NCBI GenBank assembly: GCA_013397845.1
Contig: VZTG01007653.1
Coordinates: 2,592,831-2,656,830 of the forward strand
DNA from: Melanocharis versteri
Lineage: Eukaryota; Chordata; Aves; Passeriformes; Melanocharitidae
DNA length: 64,000 bases
Direction: 5' to 3'
In this document: positions 28,401 through 37,597 of the stretch, in pieces
Layout: each line of letters opens with the position of its first letter
How positions within the stretch are numbered: the stretch's first letter is position 1
Translations under genes and position numbers: made by a program
Notes under the pieces: generated by a model
Told to the model about the DNA's origin: nothing
Databases searched by the model: none
What the model saw: the letters and a program-made list of their open reading frames with translations, nothing else

Positions 28401-31400
28401 CATATGTCGGGATCACTGCTGTTTCATGTCTCCCGAATGGAGAAATCCTCTTTGGAGTTGTTATCAAAACTTACGTGGGACTTTGGAGGGGTTGTTGTTA
28501 GACACGTTGACAGGTGCATGTATTCAGGGACTGGTGTGCATTACTGGCACCCTTTAGGAGGGAGATGGTGAAACCTTGGAAAGACAGACTGTGGGCGGCA
28601 TTTGCATATGTGTGTATTTGTGTGCAGTTTTATTTATCTCTTGTTTGCACGGATTCCAAGGTGAGCAGGAAACCACTCTCTCTAAGAGATCTTGTAATCA
28701 AAACAAATGTTGCTTCAAGCAGAGGTGCTTTCTCATTGAATTCCCAAGGCCAGTCCATGATGTTGAAATGAGGGTAAGATTTTAGGCAAGTTTGTGACCT
28801 TGGGTTTTGTCGCATGGATGCTCTGGCCACAAGAGGCAGGGCCACAAATACAGAAGCAGCTTTGCACATAATTGCCTCTTCTTTTGGGGGGGATCACGGG
28901 TGTGTGCATCACTGATTTGTGAGCGTCTTCCTGAAGGGTGGATGGCACCTAATGCTCCTAGGCAGGGCCTTGTGTTTCTCCCGGCACAAGCCATGTGCAG
29001 AGGGGCTGCTGGTCCCCACCACCCCGCTAAGGAGCAGGGAAGAACCTGAGCTTACGATCAGATTGGTTGTACAGGCTGTAAGCTGCCTGTACGCCAGGGC
29101 CGGTTAAGGAGATCTGCGAGGTGAAGGTGATGGTGATGTCAGCCGAAGATGTGACTGGGATCCTCTCAGCGTAGGCTTGCAGGGTCCGCAGGCCACACAA
29201 CCTGAGGGACAAACACAGGCGAGGTGGCTTGGACAGAGGGGCAGGGGACAAAGCAGGGCAAGGAAGCTCGGTGGGGCTGGGGTGGGAAGGGGGTCACACA
29301 GACTGGGTGCTGTGGGGGAACCAGGAATACAAAATGCCTTCGGTATGCATGAGATACAGAGTCCAGAGGGACTCTCCTATCTTTGGACATTTCCCACTTT
29401 CTGGCAAGCACTGAGATCAGGCCATGCAAAGCAGTTCAGTTCTTAAAGCGTAAGAAAACCCTCCTTTGTCATCTTCTCGAAGAAGCCACATTGTAGAAAC
29501 TGTGGCACTGACAGTTCAAGAGAGGAAGGCAGGGAGAGAAAAAGTGGAAATCCTAAGCCCGGGTAACATAACTCCTGGATCAGACCCTTCATTGGAAAAC
29601 AAGTTACCTCTACCGGAACCATGGAGAAGACACTAATGAGATGGGTCGGGGGAGGGTCTGGAGGGAAACGGGCAATTTTGCAATAAGTGGGTGGAAAACC
29701 AAAAGCTGTAGGTCCATCTACTCAGAGCCTGCTTTGAGGATATGGGAGCACAACAGCTCTCCATCCTTCGCACCTGGGTAGTGGTGAGCAGCAGCCCCAG
29801 CAACATATGGATGCTAATTGTGGGAAGTCCTGCAGAGGAAGTGGCTGCAAAGCAGGAGGATACGGAGCTAAGGGGAAGATCTGTACGGAGGTGGATGCAA
29901 GGCACTGGCACACACAGATAATATTGCAGAGGTGGTGACAGGCAGATTTGCAAACACAGGAGACGTGGGAGGACACCAAGGTTACACACACAGGAGAAAA
30001 TTAAGAAGCCTGGTGCAAACAGCAAGACAGAGAAAGCAGGTTGGTAGCTCGAAGCAAATCTGTAAGAAATGTGTTCACTGGGGAGAGAGCGAACAAGACA
30101 AGCAGGAGGCATCAGCACAAAGAGTGGCCACGGAGTGTAGCTCAGTGTGTGGCTCTTCTTCCTCAGATATGGTGGCTGAAGTCAGCAGGGAACCTGCAGA
30201 TATTTAATCCCAATTTCATCCCAGGTGGGAAGTGACAGACAGAAACCAGGACCCCACGACACACCTTCTGTTCTGAATTATCCACTGGCCTTGGGTACAG
30301 GGCAGGTCGTGCTTCTGTCTGCTGAGTGCGTAGGCATCGAACCAGAGGGTGACCCCATAGTCGAGGGATGGGACCTGCAGACAACGGGATGCAGAGCAGA
30401 GGGCAGATGGCTCCTAGGAGTGTTACAGCACACTCCATAAGCCAGGAACAAGCAGAGCAAATGTGAAGGCCAGATGTGCCTCGCCACATTGCAGGTCAGA
30501 AAGAAGCACCCTCTGAACTGGAGCCATGCCACAGCCCAAGGTGGCTCTGCTGCTGATGTCAAAGCCTGGCAGTTCCTACCAATTCCTATCAATCTAGTTC
30601 TGTTTTGAAGAACTCTTCTGGAGATCAGATTTCAGATTCCTCCGCAGCTATGGCATCTCTGTGCTGGTATGCAATATTAGACTCCTTCCCCTTCAGAAAC
30701 TGGAGGCTGGGCAGGCTGCCACCCTCTGCTTGCTTCTCATGATGATCTGACTGAGACCCCTGGCTGCACCCGCCGCAATGTGCGGAGTGCTGCCCGGGTT
30801 TTGGGGACAGGGTGGATGCTCCTGTGGGAGCTGGCTCTTACCATCATGTGCCAGGTGCACTGCGTGTTGGGCGAGTAGTAGCTGGGGTAGTGTGGGGTGC
30901 CGATCTTCCCCTGCAGCTCCAGACTCTCCCGCAGAGTTATGTTCACTTCACAAGCTGCAAATACAGACATTCAAAGCCCTGCTCTCTGTCAGCTCAGCCT
31001 CAGCCCTGGGGAGGCCATGTAACCTGCCTTTTACTGGCCACCCTTGCAATCCAGAGTGAATTCTGCCCCTCATAGGGATGAAGAACCTCTAGGAGCTGTG
31101 ATGCTGTAGGAGATAACCCATCTTCTCCCTGTAGCTATAGCCACACTCCTCTAGCCTTCCTCACCTTCGAGGGGCACCGCCTGCGCTGAGAGGATGAAGG
31201 GGTCATAGTAGCTGTACATGGCTTTCTTCCACACAATGGACATGACAGGGCCAGATGAAAGGACTTCCACGACAGGCTCCTGCCGGCTGCAGCCGTAGAT
31301 CCTCAGGGGAAACAGATAAAAGGATGGGAGTGAAGCAAACAATAAACAAATGAAAGAGAAGAACAAGAAAGAGAGACAATGGAGATCTGTGTTATCCACA

Positions 31401-34400
31401 CACAGCAGTTATGAGGCACTAACTGAGCCAAACAAAGGGCCAACAGCAACAGCTCTTGCTGCATGGCTGTGCAAGACATATCCCACATCACTGACTTCAG
31501 CTGATCAGCAACAGGCAGGTTGTACATCAAAGAGAACCTCCTCTGGTGCTGTCTGACACCTTCCCCTGCTGTGGTGTGTTGTGCCATCCTGCCTGTCTTC
31601 CCCACTGTGCTCTCCCTGCTCAGGAGCTACCTACGAGGTGATGAGGTGTTTCTCCAGGGGCCCGGCTGCGTCGTACATTGCCAGGCGGTCCCTGCAGTCA
31701 GGCAGAGTCCACTCCAGGCGTAGCTTGATCATGTAGCCCTTGAGGCCATGGAGGTGCCAAAGGCAACTGGAGGCCAGATAGTCAGGGCCCTCCAGCCTTA
31801 GGATGTCATCCTCCTGGACATAGCTGTACCTGTAGCAACCTGAAATAAAGGTGGTTGTGAGGGAAATTAAGATATGGGATTGTCACTTGGTACATCGGTG
31901 TAAGCCCTGTTTTAGGGTAAGGCTGACTCATCCCAGTGATCTCGGTTTACTTTTACATGTGTTGTGGTGGCACTGATCCTTTTGTACCATTGCCCCAGTT
32001 TTTCTCTGTAAGAACTGCCCCCTTTTCCCTGGTTAAGCTAATACTACCTCAGGCTTTAAATATCAGCACAGCACAGTTCTTTTCCACTGGCTTTATTTAC
32101 TTTTGCACCTCTTTCTCCTCTCAGCCCCATATTCTTCCTGGCTTTACATCTCCCTCATCTGAATTCCAGGTTTCAGAAGACTTTCACACCAGGATTTTTG
32201 AGTAAATATCAGCTTAAAGGTGAGCTTCTAATAGCACATCTAATGCAAGCTGCCAGACAGAGAACTTACAACTCTGCCTGAAATTACTTAAAACATCTTC
32301 AAACATCACCAAGACGACAGAGTCCTAAATGAGGCACATCCAGTGCAGAGCCACGCAGGAAACCCCTACCCCACTCAGCAGCATGGCATGGGGCCTGGAA
32401 TTAGCACTGCAGTACCAGTACACCAAGCTATTTCACAGTTCTCTTAGGACCAGGACAAGTCTGAGGTGGCTGCATTGCCCCGGGCAGTTGGCATCTCTGC
32501 CCAGTGGAGGGCTACTGGGGCAGAGATGCTGGGATGCCCAGAGCCATCCAGTACATAGTTGTCATGTAGTTTGGATCTGGCCAAGCAGCAGCACTGGTGC
32601 TCCCTTGCTCCTATTCTCCCCTTCCCAGGATTTACAACTCCAGGAGGCCAACAAGCTTTCTGTCCCCTGAGAAAATCCCTCCCATAAGGTCATAAACTCA
32701 AAAGGAAAGGAAAAGGTAGCCTACCCAGAGTGGATTTCAGCACTACTATGTCTTTCACACTGGATTCTGTTAGAAAGAAAATATATAAAGGAAGATAAAC
32801 AAAAATATAAATGGGATAAAAAAAAATAATCTGATAACCTAGCATGGCAGGTAAGGACTCCCTTCCTTCCTTATGGAACTAGCTCACTTACAACTTCAGC
32901 ACGGGACATCCTCCAGGCACCTTTGTCAGGACCTGTTTCAGTCATGCCTTCCCCAACCCATCTCTCTGGGAAATTTCTCTGCCCCTGACCCAGATCCAAC
33001 AGCCCTAATTCTTGCTTTCCAACCCACCAGGGACTTCTCTGCCTTTTTTCCTTGCCTGTTTTGGTGTGCTGTTCCAGGACCTCTTCCCAGGAGGCTGGGC
33101 ATTGCTTCAAGCAGTCATCCCTCTCCTCTGCCAGCCACATCACAGGGCACAACCCCACTTCCCAGAGCCTTCACCATCTGCTGTCCCAGTTTAAAGAACG
33201 GGCACTCAAAAATACGGGAGTTACTGAGAGTGGAGAAGGAGCTCTCTTTTGATGACCGCTGTGCAATGAGCTACTCAACATCCTTACAGAGTCCACCTCT
33301 GGAGAAGGGAGTTGCAGAGAAAGTGACCAGCAAGGGCTACAAATCTGTGCAAAGCAGTCACAGGGTGGACAACACTTTAGGAGAGCTGGGCTTTTCTCCA
33401 GCCTCCCAGCTGAACTGGAATCAGACAGAGATCAGGTGCTACTGGGAATAATTGCCAAAATAAAATGCACTGTGAGGTCAGCTGGGTGTGAGGATTGTTG
33501 TTGGGGGCTTGCCTAGGTCAGGGCTTTGGTCTTCTGCAGCTTCTAAGCAAATCTGTGGGGAGACACGAGTGGTTTTGTCATAGCAAAAACAGATGTTGTG
33601 GAAAATAGGATCCTGCAGGCATAAGGCAGGCTCCTAGGAAAGCTCATGTGCTGTAGGGAATAGTTTGTGCAGAGCTGGTAGTAAGTACTCTTTTATCTGA
33701 AGATAATAAACCCGAGTTCCTGTAGGAAAAAGGAAGACCTGAAAGACTTTTGGGGAAGGGGGAAGCTAGTGTACTGGGGTGAGTGTGGCTGTTACTAAAA
33801 ATAAAGCACTGGAGATGTTGGAGAGGTTCCTGTGCTAGTCAATGGTTTGCAGCTCTGTGTCTCAAGGCAGAGTGAATGTTTAGAGCTGAGCAGGCCGGCA
33901 AGAGTCTGTCAGAAAGAAATGAAGTGCTAATGACCTGCTATTAGCTGGCTGTTTTTTCACTCTAACTGCACAGGGCAAATGAAACCAGAGGTTAAGTCAC
34001 TGGCTGGAGGTCACCCTGGCTCAGCAGTATAAGAAGTTTCTGGCTTTTGCCTCTGTTATCAGACTCTACTTCTGACTGGAGAGGGAGGTGGAAAGGACTA
34101 GGGAAAGCAGGAGGAGCTGGATAAACCACAACTGGTGTGTTAAGTCCAAAATAGAAAGAAGTGTGGTCTGCTGAAATGAATAAAACAGTGAAACAGATGT
34201 AAAGCAAATAAGACAGAACTGGGAACAGTCATTTTTATTTGTTTATGAGTTGCATTACGAAGTGAGCAAATAAAAGGAAAATGGTAGATGGGCTGACTTG
34301 GAAGGATTTAGCATATTTCCTTGTGATATCTATGTTTAAAAAGTTCATTTAAATTGGCTGAGCATAGGGTCTGGTGTGCTGGAAACAAATCATAAGTAGA

Positions 34401-37400
34401 AGTTAGGAACTAATGGTAACTGTGGGAGGAGATGTCTTGATGAGATGCTAATGCAGCTTCTGACTAAGACCTTAAAATGATGGTCTGGATGAGGGAGTGA
34501 AAATCATTTAGAGGGAATCAAATTTTCTTTACGGACACCGAAAAATTACCCACAAAACAATTGGGATGGGGGGGGTAAAAGTTAAAGAAAGTATGAGCAG
34601 GATATAATAAAAAAAGCTTCATCTTTGAATAATGCAAGATAGCATGCCTGGGGGAAAACAACCCCAACTCGGAGATGTAATGTGTCATGGGAAGAAGAAA
34701 CTTGGAAATAGGAGTCCCAAGAGGAGAGAAAAAACATGGTGTATTACAAAAAAATGTGAGATTTGGGACTCTGTAAGAGGGATCAGACCAGGCTGACAAG
34801 TTAAGCCTCATTATAAAGATCAAATATAAATTCCATTAGACTTGTATGCATTACTATAGATACATGCCTAGTCCTTTACCTAACACTTATTTTAGAGCAG
34901 TTTTGCATGGGTGGCTTTTTAAACAGGCTGTGACCTTCACTGTGGGCAACAATAAATAATCCTTAAAATCATATGTCAAGAACTGAAGTGACAATGATGC
35001 TTTGTCTCAGAGGAAGACTTAGTGGTGACTCAGATACGTTGCTTTTTTTCTCTCTATCAAATAGTCTGGAATAATCTCCCAAAGGAAAGTAGGAAACCTA
35101 AGTGCTCGCTATTTTCAAGCTGAGCTGATCAAAGTCATCACCTGTGTAAGATCTTGCTGTACAGAAGCCAAAGCTGATGGGTGAAAAAAACCTTACCTAT
35201 CTGATCATGGCCAGGTGTATCTCCAACAGTTTTAATTCTTCAAAGGAAAGATTTTTTTTTTAAATCAAACTTCCATTCTTCTCTATCAGGAAAAAATGTG
35301 TATAATTGTATCTCCTGATCCTTACTGTTTCCCTCATCCTCTTCAGGTTTCCTCTGTCTCCTTCAATAGTGACTCCTGGCCTTTTCTCCTAACCTTCCAC
35401 ATCGTGGGGCATTTCTGACTGCTCAGGCCACAGCTGAGCAGCTGGTACTTACCCAGGAGAACCAGGGAGTCTGGGTTGACCCTGTACTCCGTCTGGTAGG
35501 ACAGGCTGCCCGAGCTGTTGAAGCTGGTGGAGAGCTCTTGGTGGAGCACTGTGTTTACCCTCTCAGCAGTTGCCGCCTTCTGCTGACTCTCAGGGATTTG
35601 GAGGGTGAACCAGAAGAAGAAGGTCAGAGCTCCCTCCCTAATAGAGAAATAGCATGTAAAATATTCTTGCTCTCTGTCTCCAGAATTACTGGAGAGACAA
35701 ACCCCGGTCAATTACCCTCCCCACTGTTTTTCCACAAATCAGACATATCTGTGTAGATTTTCCAGCTCCGCTGCTGTGACCCAGAGGAACCTCTCTGAGT
35801 GGGGCAGGAGAGCTGCAGCGTCCATGGTGTGAGTCAGTGCTTTGCGGGAAGAAGCCTTTCTATGCCATCTGGCATCTTTAGCGATGACCACATGAGCTCA
35901 AATTAATGTGATAATTAATCAAGACGAGTCTAATGAGTAGTCTCATTTCATGTAGAAATGACCTTTGGGTACTACTGACCAGGGGTTGAAAAGAGAAGCT
36001 CAAGACTTCACTGTCTCGTCTCCCAGTGGTGACAAGTGGATGATTTATGACCAGATACCTTACCTCAACTCATTAATGCTGGGCAGGCTAAAGCTGCAGG
36101 AGACTGTGACTGGGAAAGTTCTGTTCAACCAGCTGGCAGAGAAAATTGGCTAGGGGAGGGCAGAGAGATGTTGAAACACATCTTTGTTCAGTAAAAGGCA
36201 AGAGAAAGATGTACCAGGGAAACTTTTCTTCCCCCAATTGAAAATGGAATTACATCAAAGTTGGAATGTTCCTTAGGTGAAGGGCAGATTTAGGGGTGTG
36301 GTTTTCCATATGGAAAAAATCAGAAGAAAATGACCATCTCTCTGGAAATGATTTCTGCTATCCTGATCTACTGTTACGACCTGCAAAGCTGTAGTCCCAC
36401 ATCTGTCCCATTCCACTGTTATCCTGTTCCCAGGTGGTCCATGCTTCTTGGCGGAAATAATTTTCCATGGTGCATTCTGGCCTCTCCCTTCTGGTGCCTA
36501 GAGTCAGGCCATAAAATAGCTTCCTTGAATTAGACAGATTCATTTCCAGCTGCTTAGATTCTACTGACAATGCCAAGACAAAATTTTTTTAATCTCTTCC
36601 CAATGAATTTTTTTTTTACTCTCTTGAACTTTTGCCTCTCTGAAAAATTTCTCAGTTTTGGCATTTCGTCATGACCTGGGATGAACAGGAACATCAAAAT
36701 ATCCCCAGCTCTGTTATGCTGAAACCATTCTGAATCTGGACTGTCCAGCCTAGCCTGGAGGTCATGGCAGGGACTGCAGAAGTTTGTCATGGGCAGATTT
36801 CAGTGAAACCAGAGTGAAATTTACTGGAAGCTTTCACACACAAACAAGCAAATACGCTGTGGGTGCTACTCACCCAAAGGCGTACACCGTGCTCGAGTTG
36901 TAGTATCGACCCAGCTCCGTGGCCTGAATCAGCTCCTTCAGCTGCAACGACAACGTTGTCTGATAACTACAGTGCAGTGTTACAGTGACTGAGCCGATGT
37001 TTCATCCCTCCTGCTGTACTGGCCCACCAAGCCTGCCCTTGGACGGGGGTGCCTGACCCTTTCCTCATTCTGCTCACTGAGCAGCCTCAGGGCTGCCTGT
37101 GCTCATGAAACTGCCCTCACCATGCTCTGGAGCTTAGCTGACTCCACCCAGAAGGCTCTGGACTCCACCTGCCCGAGGTCCGGGGAGTACCGGCGGTTGA
37201 GGACCTGGAGGCTGCCACAGTAAAACTGCAGGATGGACGGCTCCAGATGCCATGGTCTGTAGTCTGCCAAGAGAAGACACTACTGGGTTACCTTGGTGAT
37301 ATGTAGGAAAGAGGGGGTTACCCCTGTGTATGACTGTCATTAGTGACTCACCCAGCGTCACTAATGTGCTTTGGGCCGGGCATTGCTTTGACTACCCCCA

Positions 37401-37588
37401 TCCACCTCCTGCAGGGAGGAAAAAACATGTGAATTTTTACCTAGGAAATACCAGGTTGCTGCAGCAGCTCCAGCCAGCACAAGAAAGACTATCCCAAGGG
37501 GCACATAGCGGAGGCAGCGACGTGAGCTAGTCTCTGATTTGTCATTTGAGAGGGAGCTGGAGTCTTCCTCCTGTTCCTCAGCCTCCAT
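22334..37588 (-). CDS. TMPRSS6: Transmembrane serine protease 6 (matriptase-2), 17 coding exons
   Basis: Matriptase-2 is a type II transmembrane serine protease. In mammals it acts on hepatocytes to cut hemojuvelin and lower hepcidin. Seventeen exons join with consistent phase to 787 codons (human 802-811). Order: a short acidic cytoplasmic tail; a membrane segment at about residues 29-48; a SEA region (about 75-195); CUB1 (196-309); CUB2 (310-432); three LDL-receptor class A repeats (433-542); and the S1 protease from RIVGG at 552-556. The triad is complete: His593 (AAHC), Asp644 (DYDVALL) and Ser738 (GDSGGP). Asp732 in the S1 pocket predicts cleavage after Arg or Lys. The chosen start (MEAEEQEED, 37588) follows an acceptor at 37598. 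The frame stays open to an ATG at 37612, and a further upstream exon could extend the N-terminus. ST14 is the nearest alternative, but the sequence is closest to TMPRSS6 throughout. Confidence 0.96.
23174..23310 (-). CDS. TMPRSS6: TMPRSS6 exon 16
   Basis: Encodes HISNVLQKVDVQLIQQDIC through TPRMLCAGYYQGKKDACQ. It includes the S1-pocket aspartate (732), six residues before the active serine. Donor GTGACA. Confidence 0.95.
23992..24263 (-). CDS. TMPRSS6: TMPRSS6 exon 15, catalytic aspartate
   Basis: Encodes LASPSIWTVYLGKY through EEDSHDYDVALLQLDHP and HCWITGWGALKEG. Asp644 is the triad residue. Borders CTACAG and GTAAGT. Confidence 0.96.
24668..24836 (-). CDS. TMPRSS6: TMPRSS6 exon 14, activation site and catalytic histidine
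   Basis: Encodes DCGMQAPLSRIVGG, GEWPWQASLQVRGRHICGG and DRWVVSAAHCFQDE. Cleavage after Arg552 frees the IVGG N-terminus; His593 is catalytic. Donor GTAAAT. Confidence 0.96.
25559..25675 (-). CDS. TMPRSS6: TMPRSS6 exon 13, third LDLa repeat
   Basis: Encodes VPCGPSTYRCEDGTCVKK, then CDTTADCKDLSDENHC. It has six cysteines and the acidic D..SDE calcium cage of an LDL-receptor class A repeat. Confidence 0.95.
25962..26075 (-). CDS. TMPRSS6: TMPRSS6 exon 12, second LDLa repeat
   Basis: Encodes VCPAKFQCREDSTC, then DCVNGSDEEHCSG, a complete LDL-receptor class A repeat. Borders GAGCAG and GTAGGG. Confidence 0.95.
26076..28026 (-). other. TMPRSS6: TMPRSS6 intron 11
   Basis: A 1.95-kb intron. It contains an old CR1-like remnant (about 26.9-27.1 kb). 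The long minus-strand open frame at 27553-28095 overlaps exon 11 in a different frame and is not coding. Confidence 0.85.
26890..27100 (+). repeat. possible ancient CR1 remnant
   Basis: GGGATTCAAGAAAGGATTAG, ATATTCATAAGGATGC and GGAGGGAAGCATGCAAACCC follow the order of an old amniote CR1 3' region, but it is strongly diverged. Assigned by recalled consensus words, so tentative. Confidence 0.4.
28027..28125 (-). CDS. TMPRSS6: TMPRSS6 exon 11, first LDLa repeat
   Basis: Encodes CPGEFLCLVNGLCVPACDG, then KDCPNGLDERNC. Its 33 whole codons are very close to the human repeat. Borders TTCACAG and GTGAGT. Confidence 0.96.
29056..29201 (-). CDS. TMPRSS6: TMPRSS6 exon 10, end of CUB2
   Basis: Encodes LCGLRTLQAYAERIP and FTSQISLTGPGVQAAYSLYN, ending QSD plus one base before GTAAGC. 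Confidence 0.96.
29202..30264 (-). other. TMPRSS6: TMPRSS6 intron 9
   Basis: A 1.06-kb intron. The minus-strand open frame at 29633-30118 has no conserved motif. No repeat is recognised. Confidence 0.8.
30265..30374 (-). CDS. TMPRSS6: TMPRSS6 exon 9, CUB2 middle
   Basis: Encodes VPSLDYGVTLWFDAYALSRQ, then DLPCTQGQWIIQNR. Acceptor CTGCAG, donor GTGTGT. Confidence 0.95.
30842..30954 (-). CDS. TMPRSS6: TMPRSS6 exon 8, CUB2 start
   Basis: Encodes ACEVNITLRESLELQGKIGT, then PHYPSYYSPNTQCTWHMM, in phase with its neighbours. Acceptor TTTGCAG, donor GTAAGA. Confidence 0.95.
31165..31301 (-). CDS. TMPRSS6: TMPRSS6 exon 7, end of CUB1
   Basis: Encodes IYGCSRQEPVVEVLSSGPVM, then VWKKAMYSYYDPFILSAQ. 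Donor GTGAGG. Confidence 0.95.
31635..31839 (-). CDS. TMPRSS6: TMPRSS6 exon 6, CUB1
   Basis: Encodes GCYRYSYVQEDDILRLEGPD, CLWHLHGLKGYMIKLRLEWT and CRDRLAMYDAAGPLEKHLIT. Acceptor TATTTCAG. Confidence 0.96.
31840..32724 (-). other. TMPRSS6: TMPRSS6 intron 5
   Basis: An 885-base intron without recognisable repeats or other genes. Confidence 0.8.
32725..32766 (-). CDS. TMPRSS6: TMPRSS6 exon 5, 42-base microexon
   Basis: Encodes SSVKDIVVLKSTL between a TTCTAACAG acceptor and GTAGGC donor. It corresponds to the ASVKDIAALNSTL segment of human TMPRSS6. The length is a multiple of three, so skipping would not shift the frame. It is too short for open-frame scans. Confidence 0.9.
32767..35452 (-). 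other. TMPRSS6: TMPRSS6 intron 4
   Basis: The longest TMPRSS6 intron here, 2.7 kb and relatively AT-rich, with an old CR1-like scrap near 35.06-35.15 kb. No other gene is seen. The plus-strand open frame 32873-33451 has no recognisable motif. Confidence 0.8.
35060..35150 (+). repeat. possible ancient CR1 remnant
   Basis: TGGAATAATCTCCCAAAGGA followed by AGTAGGAAA echoes the CR1 phrase 'tggaataggctcccaagggaagtggtgga', which the younger copy at 43.2 kb also contains. Diverged, so tentative. Confidence 0.35.
35453..35637 (-). CDS. TMPRSS6: TMPRSS6 exon 4, SEA region
   Basis: Encodes EGALTFFFWFTLQIPESQQ, ELSTSFNSSGSLSYQTEY and VNPDSLVLL. It contains a potential N-glycosylation site (NSS). Acceptor CTATTAG, donor GTAAGT. 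Confidence 0.95.
35638..36873 (-). other. TMPRSS6: TMPRSS6 intron 3
   Basis: A 1.24-kb intron. The open frame at 36554-36790 minus has no known motif. Confidence 0.8.
36874..36941 (-). CDS. TMPRSS6: TMPRSS6 exon 3, SEA start
   Basis: Encodes LKELIQATELGRYYNSSTVY, then AFG split across the next junction. Matches the human LKELI..RLGTYYNSSSVYSFG segment. Short and missed by open-frame scans. Confidence 0.93.
37121..37263 (-). CDS. TMPRSS6: TMPRSS6 exon 2, juxtamembrane stem
   Basis: Encodes YRPWHLEPSILQFYCGSLQV, LNRRYSPDLGQVESRAF and ESAKLQSM. The GSL.VLNR..S.DL core fits mammalian TMPRSS6. Confidence 0.92.
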
Positions 37589-37597
37589 CAGGTGCGC
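37441..37597 (-). CDS. TMPRSS6: TMPRSS6 exon 1 (first visible coding exon), membrane anchor
   Basis: Nine bases of leader precede ATG at 37588. The exon encodes an acidic tail (MEAEEQEED), an RR-rich stop and the hydrophobic segment VPLGIVFLVLAGAAAATWYF, then a donor GTAAAA. The acceptor CACCAG at 37598 implies at least one upstream exon, which I could not place. Confidence 0.85.

Noticed and set aside
34530..34720. Possible further transposon-like patch in TMPRSS6 intron 4
   Set aside because: A few words resemble CR1 or L2 elements, but no ordered match could be made.
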